Part shown: piece by piece, positions 17,202 to 25,577 of the stretch | How positions within the stretch are numbered: the first letter of the stretch is position 1 | Layout: each line of letters starts with the position of its first letter | NCBI RefSeq assembly: GCF_020009625.1 | Contig: NZ_JAIHLP010000002.1 | Coordinates: forward strand, 372,001 to 436,000 | Reading direction: 5' to 3' | Source: Leifsonia poae | Lineage (GTDB): Bacteria > Actinomycetota > Actinomycetes > Actinomycetales > Microbacteriaceae | DNA: 64,000 nt | Program-made: the position numbers and the translations under genes | The notes under the pieces: model-generated | The model's input: the letters and a program-made list of their open reading frames with translations, nothing else | What the model was told of the DNA's origin: nothing | Database searches by the model: none

Positions 17202-18182
17202 GTGGGTACGGTGCTGATGGACGCGACGAACGACCTGGCGCTGCAACCCAGCGCCTTCGTCGGAATCCCGATCGCCCTCATCGGCGCCTGCTTCCTCTCC
17301 ATCGGCGCGCAATTGCAGCACCACGGTGTCGCCAAGGTGGAGGCGAGCACGCACGACGCGGGCTCCGGTCTGAACCTCGCCCAGCTTGGACGCTTGCTCG
17401 CCCGCCCATCGTGGGTCATCGGCACGCTGATGTTGGGCTTGGCGATCGTCTTCCAGCTGGTGAGCCTGTCGCTGGCGCCGATCATGGTCGTGCAGCCGCT
17501 CGGTGCGGTCGCCCTCGTCGTGACGGCAATCCTTAACGCCCGCGTCAGCCACGTCAGCCTCAACCGCAGCTCGATCGTCGCCATCGGCCTCTGCGTGGGC
17601 GGAGTCGGAGCGTTCGCCTTCCTAGCGGCTTTCACGGCCCGGGATGTGCCGGTCACCAGTCAGGCACTCGTCGAGATACTCATCATCCTGGCTGTGGTGC
17701 TCGTGGCCTTCGGTGCACTGTTCTTCTACTTGCGGCACCGTTTCAAGGCGCTCATGTACATCGTCGGAGCCGGGGTGCTCTACGGGTTCGTCGCCACCAT
17801 CGCGAAGGTCGTCATCGACCGGATCAGTAACGGTGAGTGGGACTGGCTCCTCGTGCTGTGCATCGTGGCGCTCATCGTGGCCGCCGTGGTGGGCGCCTAC
17901 TTCGTGCAGAACGCGTACTCGTCGGGCCCGCCCGACCTCGTGATCGCCGGGCTCACCGTGATCGACCCGCTCGTCGCCGTCACCATCGGCATCCTCATCC
18001 TCAATGAGGCCGCACAGGCACCCTGGTGGGCGATGATCGGCTTCGTCCTCACCGGCGCGGTCGCGATCTACGGCGTCTTCATGCTCGCCCGGCACCACCC
18101 GCAGAGCCTCGAAGCGTCGGGATCCGCCGCGCCCGAGGCGGCCGGGCTTTCCAACGGTTCCCCCCGTTCCGGCTTAGACTAG
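17202..18182 (+). CDS. DMT-type membrane transporter (EamA/NIPA-like)
   Basis: 326-residue protein with about nine or ten TM helices in two related halves and a short hydrophilic C-terminal tail. Features such as LAPIMVVQPLGAVALVVTAILNA and a mirrored PPDLVIAGLTVIDPLVAV in the second half fit the drug/metabolite transporter superfamily, with some resemblance to NIPA magnesium transporters. The substrate is unknown. GTG 17202 is six bases after TAGGGT (17190-17195), a leaderless arrangement; ATG 17217 is the alternative. Confidence 0.8.
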   Translation: MGTVLMDATNDLALQPSAFVGIPIALIGACFLSIGAQLQHHGVAKVEASTHDAGSGLNLAQLGRLLARPSWVIGTLMLGLAIVFQLVSLSLAPIMVVQPLGAVALVVTAILNARVSHVSLNRSSIVAIGLCVGGVGAFAFLAAFTARDVPVTSQALVEILIILAVVLVAFGALFFYLRHRFKALMYIVGAGVLYGFVATIAKVVIDRISNGEWDWLLVLCIVALIVAAVVGAYFVQNAYSSGPPDLVIAGLTVIDPLVAVTIGILILNEAAQAPWWAMIGFVLTGAVAIYGVFMLARHHPQSLEASGSAAPEAAGLSNGSPRSGLD

Positions 18183-18214
18183 GCGACTGAATCAGCCGGT
18201 CGGTCTCGACCGGC
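18175..18214 (+). promoter_or_regulatory. Candidate -10 box and leader hairpin of the glycosyltransferase gene
   Basis: TAGACT at 18175-18180 is a good actinobacterial -10 box and overlaps the end of the upstream coding region. If it is used, transcription starts near 18187 and the leader begins with the hairpin GCCGGTCG-GTCT-CGACCGGC (18195-18214). The same hairpin could instead terminate the transporter mRNA; it has no T-tract. Confidence 0.4.
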
Positions 18215-18272
18215 CGAGCGTAGACCACCGCCGGATTCATCATCCCGGCCCACAAACGTAGGGATTCACCAC

Positions 18273-19535
18273 GTGCCCGATTCGAGCGGACCGCAAAGCT
18301 CCACGCCCGCCCAGCCGACCGGCGACGCCAAGAAACCCCTGACCGTTCTCATCGGTGCAGACACCTTCGCCCCCGATGTGAACGGCGCCGCCCGTTTCGC
18401 GGAACGTCTGGCCGCCGGCCTCGTGGCCCGCGGCCACGACGTGCACATCATCGCCCCGGCCGCCTCGCGCAAGCACGGCACCTGGATCGAGGAGCACGAG
18501 GGTCAGACGATGACGGCGCACCGCCTCTACAGCTGGCGCTGGTACCCGCACGACTGGCTGCGGTTCGCGATGCCGTGGCGGATCAAGCAGAACAGCGCCC
18601 GGGTGATCGACGAAGTGAAGCCGGATGTCGTGCACTTCCAGTCCCACATCGTCGTCGGCCGCGGCCTCTCCATCGAAGCGCAGAAGCGTGGCATCCGTAT
18701 CATCGGCACGAACCACTTCATGCCCGAGAACATGCTCGAGTTCACCATGATCCCCAAAGGCATCCAGGAGTGGGCGATCGGGCTGGCGTGGAAGGCGGCG
18801 AAACGCACCTTCGGTCGCGCAGAAGCTGTGACCACTCCGACGCGCAAGGCCGCGGAGTTCCTGGAGAAGTTCACCGGTCTGCGCAATGTGCACGCTATCT
18901 CCTGTGGCATCGACGCGGCCAACTACACGCCCGACTTCGAGCCTCGCACTGCCAACCGCATCCTGTTCGTCGGCCGGGTGACAGGCGAGAAGCAGATCGA
19001 CGTGCTGCTCAAAGCCGTGAAGCTCCTTCCCTCCGCGCTGGACGCACGCCTCGAGATCGTCGGTGGGGGAGACCAGCTCAAGAACCTCCAGCACCTGGCG
19101 GAGACCCTCGGGATCGCCGACCGGGTCACCTTCACCGGGTACGTCACCGACGAGGAGCTCCGCGAGGCCTACACCCGCGCCTCCGTCTTCGCGATGCCGT
19201 CGATCGCCGAATTGCAGTCGATCGCGACGATGGAGGCCATGGCCTCCGCCCTCCCGGTGGTCGCCGCGGACGCGATGGCGCTGCCTCATCTGGTGCACGA
19301 CGGCGAGAACGGCTTCCTTTTCAAACCGGGAAACGCCGATGACCTGGCGAACCGTCTCGAACACGTGCTCACGCTTCCGCAGGACAAGCTCAACCTGCTG
19401 AAGAACGCGTCGCTTCGGATCGTGGCCGCACACGACATCCAGACCACCATCAGCACCTTCGAAAACCTGTATCGTGGTGAGCCGGTGGCCGACCCGGTGA
19501 CGGAGTCGGCCCCACCGGTGCCGACTCCCGAGTAG
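18273..19535 (+). CDS. GT4-family glycosyltransferase
   Basis: 420-residue cytoplasmic enzyme with the GT-B fold. The N-terminal half contains the acceptor-side loop DTFAPDVNGAARFAERLAAGL and VDVVHFQSH-type segment (PDVVHFQSH). The C-terminal half has the donor-binding stretch ILFVGRVTGEKQIDVLLKA, a GGGDQLKNL turn and SIAELQSIATMEAMASALPVV, where the retaining GT4 E-x7-E motif falls. The family transfers sugars from nucleotide donors to lipids or glycans; the product cannot be named. GTG 18273 is used. A tRNA gene follows directly. Confidence 0.85.
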   Translation: MPDSSGPQSSTPAQPTGDAKKPLTVLIGADTFAPDVNGAARFAERLAAGLVARGHDVHIIAPAASRKHGTWIEEHEGQTMTAHRLYSWRWYPHDWLRFAMPWRIKQNSARVIDEVKPDVVHFQSHIVVGRGLSIEAQKRGIRIIGTNHFMPENMLEFTMIPKGIQEWAIGLAWKAAKRTFGRAEAVTTPTRKAAEFLEKFTGLRNVHAISCGIDAANYTPDFEPRTANRILFVGRVTGEKQIDVLLKAVKLLPSALDARLEIVGGGDQLKNLQHLAETLGIADRVTFTGYVTDEELREAYTRASVFAMPSIAELQSIATMEAMASALPVVAADAMALPHLVHDGENGFLFKPGNADDLANRLEHVLTLPQDKLNLLKNASLRIVAAHDIQTTISTFENLYRGEPVADPVTESAPPVPTPE

Positions 19536-19543
19536 CGGTACAC

Positions 19544-19620
19544 GGGGCGGTAGCTCAGCTGGTTAGAGCATCGGACTCATAATCCGCCGGTCACGGGTTC
19601 AAGTCCCGTCCGCCCTACCA
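19544..19620 (+). tRNA. tRNA-Met (CAT anticodon)
   Basis: A 77-nt cloverleaf with encoded CCA. Acceptor GGGGCGG pairs with CCGCCCT (first pair G-U), the D arm is GCTC/GAGC, the anticodon loop is CTCATAA with anticodon CAT, and the T arm is ACGGG-TTCAAGT-CCCGT. The anticodon stem has a T-C mismatch at its outer pair. The CTCATAA loop fits elongator Met. A lysidine-modified Ile2 tRNA has the same gene anticodon and cannot be excluded. Confidence 0.85.
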
Positions 19621-19642
19621 TGTGAACTCTGGACCGCGGCCG

Positions 19643-20407
19643 CTACTTCCATTCGTCCTCCGGGATGCCGATGGAGAACCGGCCGATGACGGTTGTCCCG
19701 TCGGACTCGTAGACGGGGATGTAGCCGGTGCCTTCGAAGGTGCCGAATTGTTTGGTGAAGACGAATCCGTCCTCGCCGTTGGTGGCCCGAGCGCCGATCA
19801 ATTGTGGGCACCCGTTGATGTTGCACGCCCCATAGGTCTGGCCGTGAGCATTCGTCGCCCATGGCGTCATCGATGAGGTTGCGTACTGTCCGGTGGCCGT
19901 CCATTCCGTGCCCTGGTCGGCCGTGATCGTGATCGACGTGCTGCCGTGCGCGGGAAGCAGTGCATCATTCATGCGCCACGGGTGAACCCGGCCCTGAGGA
20001 TCAAGCCGGCCACCGCCCGTGCAATAGAACGTGGCGACCTCGAAGGGATCGCTCGCGACCTGCGGCACCGCCTTGATCGAGATCGTGCCCTGTGCGCTGA
20101 GGCATCGAAGCGTGACGATCACCCTGGTGGCGCCCTTCGGCGCGGGTCCGAGTTCGAGCGCGCCTGTACCTGTGTGAGTGGCCGAGCGGACTCCGCCGAC
20201 GGGAGTGACGGTCGTGGTGCCCGGGAAGCTGTTCGCGGCGATGGCGGCGCCGGTCGAGATACCCGCGACCACGACTGCGGCGATGCTGATCGAGAGCAGA
20301 CGAACCCGACGCTGGTGACGCTGAAGGCGGCTGCGTTTGGTTCCGATGGCGGCGAGTTCATCCCGCACAGCGCGGGCGACTTCCGGGTGCATCTCGGGCC
20401 CAGTCAT
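19643..20407 (-). CDS. Membrane protein coupled to ECF sigma factor (possible anti-sigma partner)
   Basis: 254 residues: a charged cytoplasmic N-terminus of about 40 residues, one TM helix (about 36-58) and an extracytoplasmic domain of about 190 residues with scattered Cys. Its ATG overlaps the stop of the sigma factor gene by four bases, the usual layout of a sigma/anti-sigma pair. The cytoplasmic segment is short and shows no zinc-binding HxxxCxxC motif, so it is not a classical ZAS anti-sigma factor. The outer domain may sense an envelope signal (inference). Confidence 0.65.
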   Translation of the reverse strand: MTGPEMHPEVARAVRDELAAIGTKRSRLQRHQRRVRLLSISIAAVVVAGISTGAAIAANSFPGTTTVTPVGGVRSATHTGTGALELGPAPKGATRVIVTLRCLSAQGTISIKAVPQVASDPFEVATFYCTGGGRLDPQGRVHPWRMNDALLPAHGSTSITITADQGTEWTATGQYATSSMTPWATNAHGQTYGACNINGCPQLIGARATNGEDGFVFTKQFGTFEGTGYIPVYESDGTTVIGRFSIGIPEDEWK

Positions 20408-20979
20408 GTCGGGCTCCCTTCAACGATCGGACGGATCTCGGGGTGGAGGTCGTGAAGCTCGACGCGAAGCCGCGCGCGTGCCCGGTGCAGACGCACCCGG
20501 GCGTTCGGTGCTGTGAGGCCGACGGACTCGGCCGCGGCCATGACAGGGAGGTCTTCGAGGGTGGTGAGGACGATCAGTGCGGCGTCGACCGGCGCCAGGC
20601 GGAGCAACGCTTCTGCGAGCCTCCGGCTCGTCTCCGACAGTTCGGCGTCGGGGCCGGCCACAGGCGCCGGGTGAGGGAGGTCGCGGAGCAATGCGCGATA
20701 CCGCGCACTGCTCCGGCGAGTGTTGCGGGAGAGGTTGACGGTCGTGACGAGCAGCCAGGGGAGTACCGATCCCGAGACGAGGGGAACCGAGCGACGCTTG
20801 CGCCACAGCTCGAAGAACGCCGCCGCCGCGGTATCGTCGGCGTCGTGGACGTCGCCCAGGAGGGCGAGTGCACGGCGGTACACCCGGGCGTGGTGGCGGT
20901 CGAAGAGTGCGGCGAATGCGGTGCCGTCTTCCTGGCGCGCTCGTTGCCACAGCTCGGCCTCATCATCCATCACATACAT
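20404..20979 (-). CDS. ECF-family RNA polymerase sigma factor
   Basis: 191 residues (or 188 from the ATG at 20970). Region 2 is seen as FAALFDRHHARVYRRALALLGDVHDADD and a LVTTVNLSRN turn, and region 4 as LEDLPVMAAAESVGLTAPN followed by RVRLHRARARL, the DNA-recognition helix. No extra C-terminal domain is present. The four-base overlap with the downstream membrane-protein gene indicates co-translation and a regulatory partnership. Confidence 0.88.
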   Translation of the reverse strand: MYVMDDEAELWQRARQEDGTAFAALFDRHHARVYRRALALLGDVHDADDTAAAAFFELWRKRRSVPLVSGSVLPWLLVTTVNLSRNTRRSSARYRALLRDLPHPAPVAGPDAELSETSRRLAEALLRLAPVDAALIVLTTLEDLPVMAAAESVGLTAPNARVRLHRARARLRVELHDLHPEIRPIVEGSPT

Positions 20980-21069
20980 GAATGTCCGCAGCCACTCTTT
21001 TCGTTACACATGAGGTCTCATTCTTGTCAGGCTGCGACTGCCGTGGCTTGCGGTTGAGGCATCGCGTCG

Positions 21070-21507
21070 TCAGTGGGCCTTCAGCTCCTCGGCGAACATC
21101 ACGATGATGCCGCTCGGGCCGCGCACGTAGCTGAGCTTGTAGATGTCCTCGTAGGTGGCGACGCCGCGGAGCGGATAACAGCCGTGCCTCGCGGCGATCG
21201 CGAGGGCGTCGTCGATGTCGTCGACCGAGAAGGCGACACGGTGCATCCCGATCTCATTGGGCCGGGTGGGTTCGGTCTCAATGGCGTCCGGGTGGATGTA
21301 CTCGAACAGTTCGAGGCGACCGTTGCCGTCCGGCGTCTGAAGCATCGCGATCTTCGCGTGGTTGCCGTCGAGGCCGACGGCAGTGTCGGTCCATTCGCCG
21401 CTGACGGTGTCACGGCCGAGCACCGTGAGACCGAGATCGGTGAAGAAGGCGATGGTCGCTTCGAGGTCGCGCACGGCGATCCCAACGTTCTCCAATGTGA
21501 TGGCCAT
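21070..21507 (-). CDS. VOC (glyoxalase/bleomycin-resistance fold) protein
   Basis: 145 residues forming two beta-alpha-beta-beta-beta modules. Visible landmarks are NVGIAVRDLEATIAFFTDLGL at the start, LELFEY at the end of module 1, MHRVAFSVDDIDDALAIA at the start of module 2 and GIIVMFAEEL at the end. Candidate metal ligands (His/Glu) occupy the usual strand positions. The family includes lyases, dioxygenases and resistance proteins; the substrate is unknown. It stands alone between the sigma operon and the large surface-protein gene. Confidence 0.8.
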   Translation of the reverse strand: MAITLENVGIAVRDLEATIAFFTDLGLTVLGRDTVSGEWTDTAVGLDGNHAKIAMLQTPDGNGRLELFEYIHPDAIETEPTRPNEIGMHRVAFSVDDIDDALAIAARHGCYPLRGVATYEDIYKLSYVRGPSGIIVMFAEELKAH

Positions 21508-21601
21508 GCGTTGGATGCTACCGAGGCATCTCGGCCTCCGCCTCGCCCGATTGTCGCGAGCGCGGCTCGAAGGGGTGATTCCATGGGTGAATTCCGGATG
21601 G

Positions 21602-21707
21602 GTGTACCCCGGGGAAAGCCTGTGTATCCCAGTGTTTCACTGCTGAGGCACCCAGATGGGGGACACGTCGCGGCAATCGCTTCTTCGATAGCGTCCCGGT
21701 GTACCCC
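21602..21707 (+). promoter_or_regulatory. Three GTGTAYCCC direct repeats upstream of the giant surface-protein gene
   Basis: GTGTACCCC occurs at 21602-21610 and 21699-21707, and GTGTATCCC at 21622-21630. The first two are 20 bases apart, about two helical turns, on one DNA face. They lie in the 269-base spacer (21508-21776) that otherwise shows no coding capacity. The spacing suggests a regulator binding direct repeats; the regulator is unknown. Confidence 0.35.
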
Positions 21708-21776
21708 TCTGTCGACCCGTGCGGTTTCGCTATCTGACAGAGCCCCGCACCACTTTCCGGAAGAGAAGACGTCGAG

Positions 21777-24700
21777 ATGTCTCTGTGGTCTGCCCGTCGT
21801 GGAACCCATCGATCGCCCACTCGCCGCGGTCTTGTACCGCGCCTCGCGATGGGGCTTGTCGCACTGCTCGTTCTTGCCGGGATCTCGATCTCAACGGTTC
21901 CCGCCAATGCGGCCGGAACCGCGACCCTCTCGGTGTCGATCAGTCCGGTCGACACAGCCAACGCACCGAAGTCTTCTGCAGCGGGCGGCGACACGGTCGG
22001 CTATGTGGTGAAGTACTCCTGCCTATCCTCGGACTGCGCGAACACGACGCTCACCCTTCCGGCGACGCAGACCGATCCAAACGGGTTCGGCTACCGACTT
22101 CTCGGCTATCAGAGCTGGACCGCTCCGTTCGCCGGCGCCACGATCGCCGCCGGCACGGGCGGCGCGTTGACGGTCACACTGGGAACCGTGACGGCCGGAA
22201 CCTCTGCGAGCTTCACCGTCTACTACGGGATCAGCGCGACCGCCGGAAGCTACACCACGGACGTGGCGGGTGAGTTCTTCCCGGACGGGTTCGCGATCCA
22301 GAACAGCGTCACACTGGCGTCGACGACCGCTGTCGCCTCGACCACCGCGACCGCGTCCGCGGTGACGTGGCACAACACTGTGCCGAGCCCCAGCACTGTC
22401 ATGACGCCCGGGTCGAGCTCCGTGCGCCCGGCACAGCAGGTGAGCTACCAGATCTATATGTCCAGCGGCGTGTGGGTCAACGGCGGGAGCGGCCGGATCG
22501 TCGGTTCGGCGGCCTACGTCGGCGCCGGCAGCTACGTCGTCGTCGATCAGCTTCCGCCCGAGGCCACCTTCGTGAGCACGAATGGCTCGGGCGTCTACGA
22601 TCCGGTGGCGCGCACGGTCACCTGGAAGAGCGGTTCTGCCGCCGCTCCGGATGCCAGTACGGCGGGAGGCTGGGGAAGCACCTCCGCGAGCGGATGGACG
22701 ACCCGCGGCGTATACACACCCCGGACGCTCGTGCTCTCGTACCCGGCCTCCGCTTTCCCTGATGCGGATGCGTCCGGCTGCAACTTCACCGCCGACGTCA
22801 CCAACAACCTCACCGCCACGCTCACCTACCTGGACTCCGCCAAGACCCAGAAGTCCGCGACCACCTCCGCCACGACGACCGTCTCGTGCTACTCGCCGTT
22901 CGGCCGTGCCAGCACGGTGAAGGATTCCAGCGCAAACGCGTCCAGCGGCACCACCCGTCTCATCAACGTGCCGCCGGCGACCGCCGGCCTCACCTGCCCG
23001 GCGATCGGCTACGACGCCTGGGGTCGTGCCTGCACCGCGGGCGCCGCCCTCGCCGCGTTCGCCGACAACTCGCAGTACTGGGAGGTCGTCGTTCGCAACG
23101 CCGGCAACGTCCCCGGTGTCGCCGTCGTCAAAGACGACACCCTCGACCAGGCGGATGCGCCGGTCTACGAGATCAGCACCAGCTCGACGGCCACCATCGT
23201 CTACAGCCTGAAGTGCGGCACGGATGCTGCGACCTCGGCCACCGTGACCGGCACCATCATCACCTTGACGACAGCGCAGCGCCAGGCCGGCTGCCGCATC
23301 GTGTCGGCCACTGTCACCTCAGGCGCGATCGCGGCCGGCAACATCCGCCCGACCGACACCGGAGCCGGAACGGCGTTCACTGTCCACTACCGATACTCCG
23401 TCACGACGACCGCCCCGGTCGGTCAGACCCGTACGAACACCGCGACCGGCACCATGAGCTACCCGGGATACTCGCTGGCCGACATCGCCGGCTCGTCGGC
23501 GCACACCCTCCAGTTCCGCGCGCAGCCGCTGGTCGCACCGCCGACCGGTCCGAAGCCCTCGTTCTCGAGCTCCTTCGTCTCGGCGGCCGCCGTCAGCGGT
23601 GGCGGCAACGCGGTTCCCGGCCGTGACGTCACCTTCACCGTGCGTGGGGCGACCGCGAACATTCCGACCGGCGGAACGATCAGCCCGGAATACATCTTCA
23701 TCGCGCCGGTCGGCTGGACGATCAACCCGAACGGCGCCTCCTTCGCGGCCGGCACCGTTCCAGACGGTGTCACCTTCCAGTACCGCACGGTGACGCTCGC
23801 CGGCGTCGACCGCCAGGCCGTCGTCGCCACGTGGCCAGACGCAGTCTCATTCGGTGTGAACGCCTCCTGGCCGACGATGTCGGTTGCCGCACAGCCGACC
23901 TACGCCGTCGCCCCGAACACCACGAGCGTCGCCGCTGCGTGGATGGGTGATGCGCAGGACCAGTACACGAACACCACGGCAACCTTCGGCGGCGCCACCC
24001 AAGACACCGGTGACATCGACGGCAACGGCTCCACCACCGATTGGTTCGCCACGACGACACAGAACATCGTCGTGTTCTCGTCGAGCGGGCTCAGTGTCGT
24101 CAAGGAGCTCTGCCAGGTCGACCCGGTCAGCGGCGCCTGCACCTGGGTGTCCGACCCGTCGAAGCTGATCCCTGTCGCTCCGAACGCGACGAACATCAAG
24201 TACCGTGTGACGTTGCGCAACACCGGCAACACCACCCTCACGAACACGGCGGCATACGATGTCCTCCCGTTCGTCGGTGACACCGGTCTGACCACCGGCA
24301 CGCGCTCGACCTCGCGCGGATCGACGTTCCAGGAGACCCTGAGCGCGACCTCCGATGTGACCGGCCTCGTTCTCTCCTACTCGTCCTCGACGAACCCCGT
24401 CCGACCGGAGGTCGACCCGACCGCGCCGGGCACGGTCTCGGACTGGGGCGCCGGAGCCGCCGGCAAGAAGGCCATCCGGGCGGTCGCGGCCTCGCTCGCG
24501 CCCGGGGCGACCGCCTCGTTCGGCTACACGACCTCGGTCACGCCGGGCAGCGCACTCGACAGCAAGGCGTGCAACTCGATCGCCGTCGCCAGCGACCAGA
24601 CGCTCGCCTCCGAACCGCTGCCGGTGTGCGCGACGACCGCCGAAGCCGATCTGCTCGCCCAGTCGCCCGCGACGCGGCAGGTGCAGCTGGAGCGCCCGAG

Positions 24701-25577
24701 CACGGTTCCCTTCACCTTCACGAACCTCGGCGGTTCCGCTGCTGCACCGGCCCAGATCAGCTTCGCCGTTCCCGCAAGTCTGACGGTCCGCCCGTTCACG
24801 GCTCCCGGATGGACGTGCACCAACCTCGCGGACGTGACCGGCCCGGCGATCATCACCTGCACGGCCGACACCGCGCTCGCGCTCAACACGCCGGTGACCT
24901 TCCAGGTGCCGGTTGTCCCGCACGCGAAGAATCTCACCATCGGCGCCGACATCGGCGGCGCATTCTCCGACCCGAACCTCGCCAACAACGCGACCTCCAC
25001 GGTGTTGAATGTGCAGGATGCGGCCGGCCCGCTCACCATGACGAAGACGGACGGCGTCACCGCGGCCGTCACGGGACAGACGCTGGCATACACGATCACG
25101 GTCACCAATCCGCTGGCGTTCGAGGCCCTCGCCAACGTCGCCGTGAGCGACTCGCTTCCGGCGGGCGTCACCTTCGTCTCGGCCAATGGCGGGGGAGTGA
25201 ACACGGCGGGCACGGTCTCCTGGACGATTCCGTCGATCGCTGCAGGCGGGAGTGCGCAGGTGCACGTGACCGTCACCGTCGATGACTCGGCCCTGACCTC
25301 TCTCACCAACACGGCGACCGCCAGCGTTTCCGACCCGGACTCCGCGGCGACGACGATGACGGCGACCGCAGCCGACACCGACACCGTCGACCGGCTCTCG
25401 CTGACGAAGACCGTGTCCATCGCCTCGACGGGGCGGCCACGGCCGGCGATATCGCGACATACACCCTCGTCGCATCGAACACCGGTGGTGGCACGCTCAC
25501 GGGCGTCGCGATCGCCGATCCGCTCGCCGGGCTGTCGGCGCTCGCGTACGCCTGGCCCGGAGCCGCGGGAACCCTGA
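21777..25577 (+). CDS. Giant DUF11-repeat surface protein, 5' part (frameshifted)
   Basis: Starts with a signal peptide (MSLWSARRG..., cleavage near ANAAG, about residue 46) and continues as a Thr/Ser/Ala-rich secreted protein. The first 1,000 residues contain several beta-domains, including DUF11-type segments such as SGLSVVKELCQVDPVSG, YRVTLRNTGNTTLTNTA and YTITVTNPLAFEALANVAV. The true frame ends near 25430: after KTVSIAST the reading runs into a random Arg/Pro-rich tail that stops at 25577. Adding one G to the run GGGG at 25430-25433 joins it to the 3' part and gives one protein of 2,181 residues. The start ATG 21777 follows a GAAGAGAAG stretch. Confidence 0.75.
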   Translation: MSLWSARRGTHRSPTRRGLVPRLAMGLVALLVLAGISISTVPANAAGTATLSVSISPVDTANAPKSSAAGGDTVGYVVKYSCLSSDCANTTLTLPATQTDPNGFGYRLLGYQSWTAPFAGATIAAGTGGALTVTLGTVTAGTSASFTVYYGISATAGSYTTDVAGEFFPDGFAIQNSVTLASTTAVASTTATASAVTWHNTVPSPSTVMTPGSSSVRPAQQVSYQIYMSSGVWVNGGSGRIVGSAAYVGAGSYVVVDQLPPEATFVSTNGSGVYDPVARTVTWKSGSAAAPDASTAGGWGSTSASGWTTRGVYTPRTLVLSYPASAFPDADASGCNFTADVTNNLTATLTYLDSAKTQKSATTSATTTVSCYSPFGRASTVKDSSANASSGTTRLINVPPATAGLTCPAIGYDAWGRACTAGAALAAFADNSQYWEVVVRNAGNVPGVAVVKDDTLDQADAPVYEISTSSTATIVYSLKCGTDAATSATVTGTIITLTTAQRQAGCRIVSATVTSGAIAAGNIRPTDTGAGTAFTVHYRYSVTTTAPVGQTRTNTATGTMSYPGYSLADIAGSSAHTLQFRAQPLVAPPTGPKPSFSSSFVSAAAVSGGGNAVPGRDVTFTVRGATANIPTGGTISPEYIFIAPVGWTINPNGASFAAGTVPDGVTFQYRTVTLAGVDRQAVVATWPDAVSFGVNASWPTMSVAAQPTYAVAPNTTSVAAAWMGDAQDQYTNTTATFGGATQDTGDIDGNGSTTDWFATTTQNIVVFSSSGLSVVKELCQVDPVSGACTWVSDPSKLIPVAPNATNIKYRVTLRNTGNTTLTNTAAYDVLPFVGDTGLTTGTRSTSRGSTFQETLSATSDVTGLVLSYSSSTNPVRPEVDPTAPGTVSDWGAGAAGKKAIRAVAASLAPGATASFGYTTSVTPGSALDSKACNSIAVASDQTLASEPLPVCATTAEADLLAQSPATRQVQLERPSTVPFTFTNLGGSAAAPAQISFAVPASLTVRPFTAPGWTCTNLADVTGPAIITCTADTALALNTPVTFQVPVVPHAKNLTIGADIGGAFSDPNLANNATSTVLNVQDAAGPLTMTKTDGVTAAVTGQTLAYTITVTNPLAFEALANVAVSDSLPAGVTFVSANGGGVNTAGTVSWTIPSIAAGGSAQVHVTVTVDDSALTSLTNTATASVSDPDSAATTMTATAADTDTVDRLSLTKTVSIASTGRPRPAISRHTPSSHRTPVVARSRASRSPIRSPGCRRSRTPGPEPREP

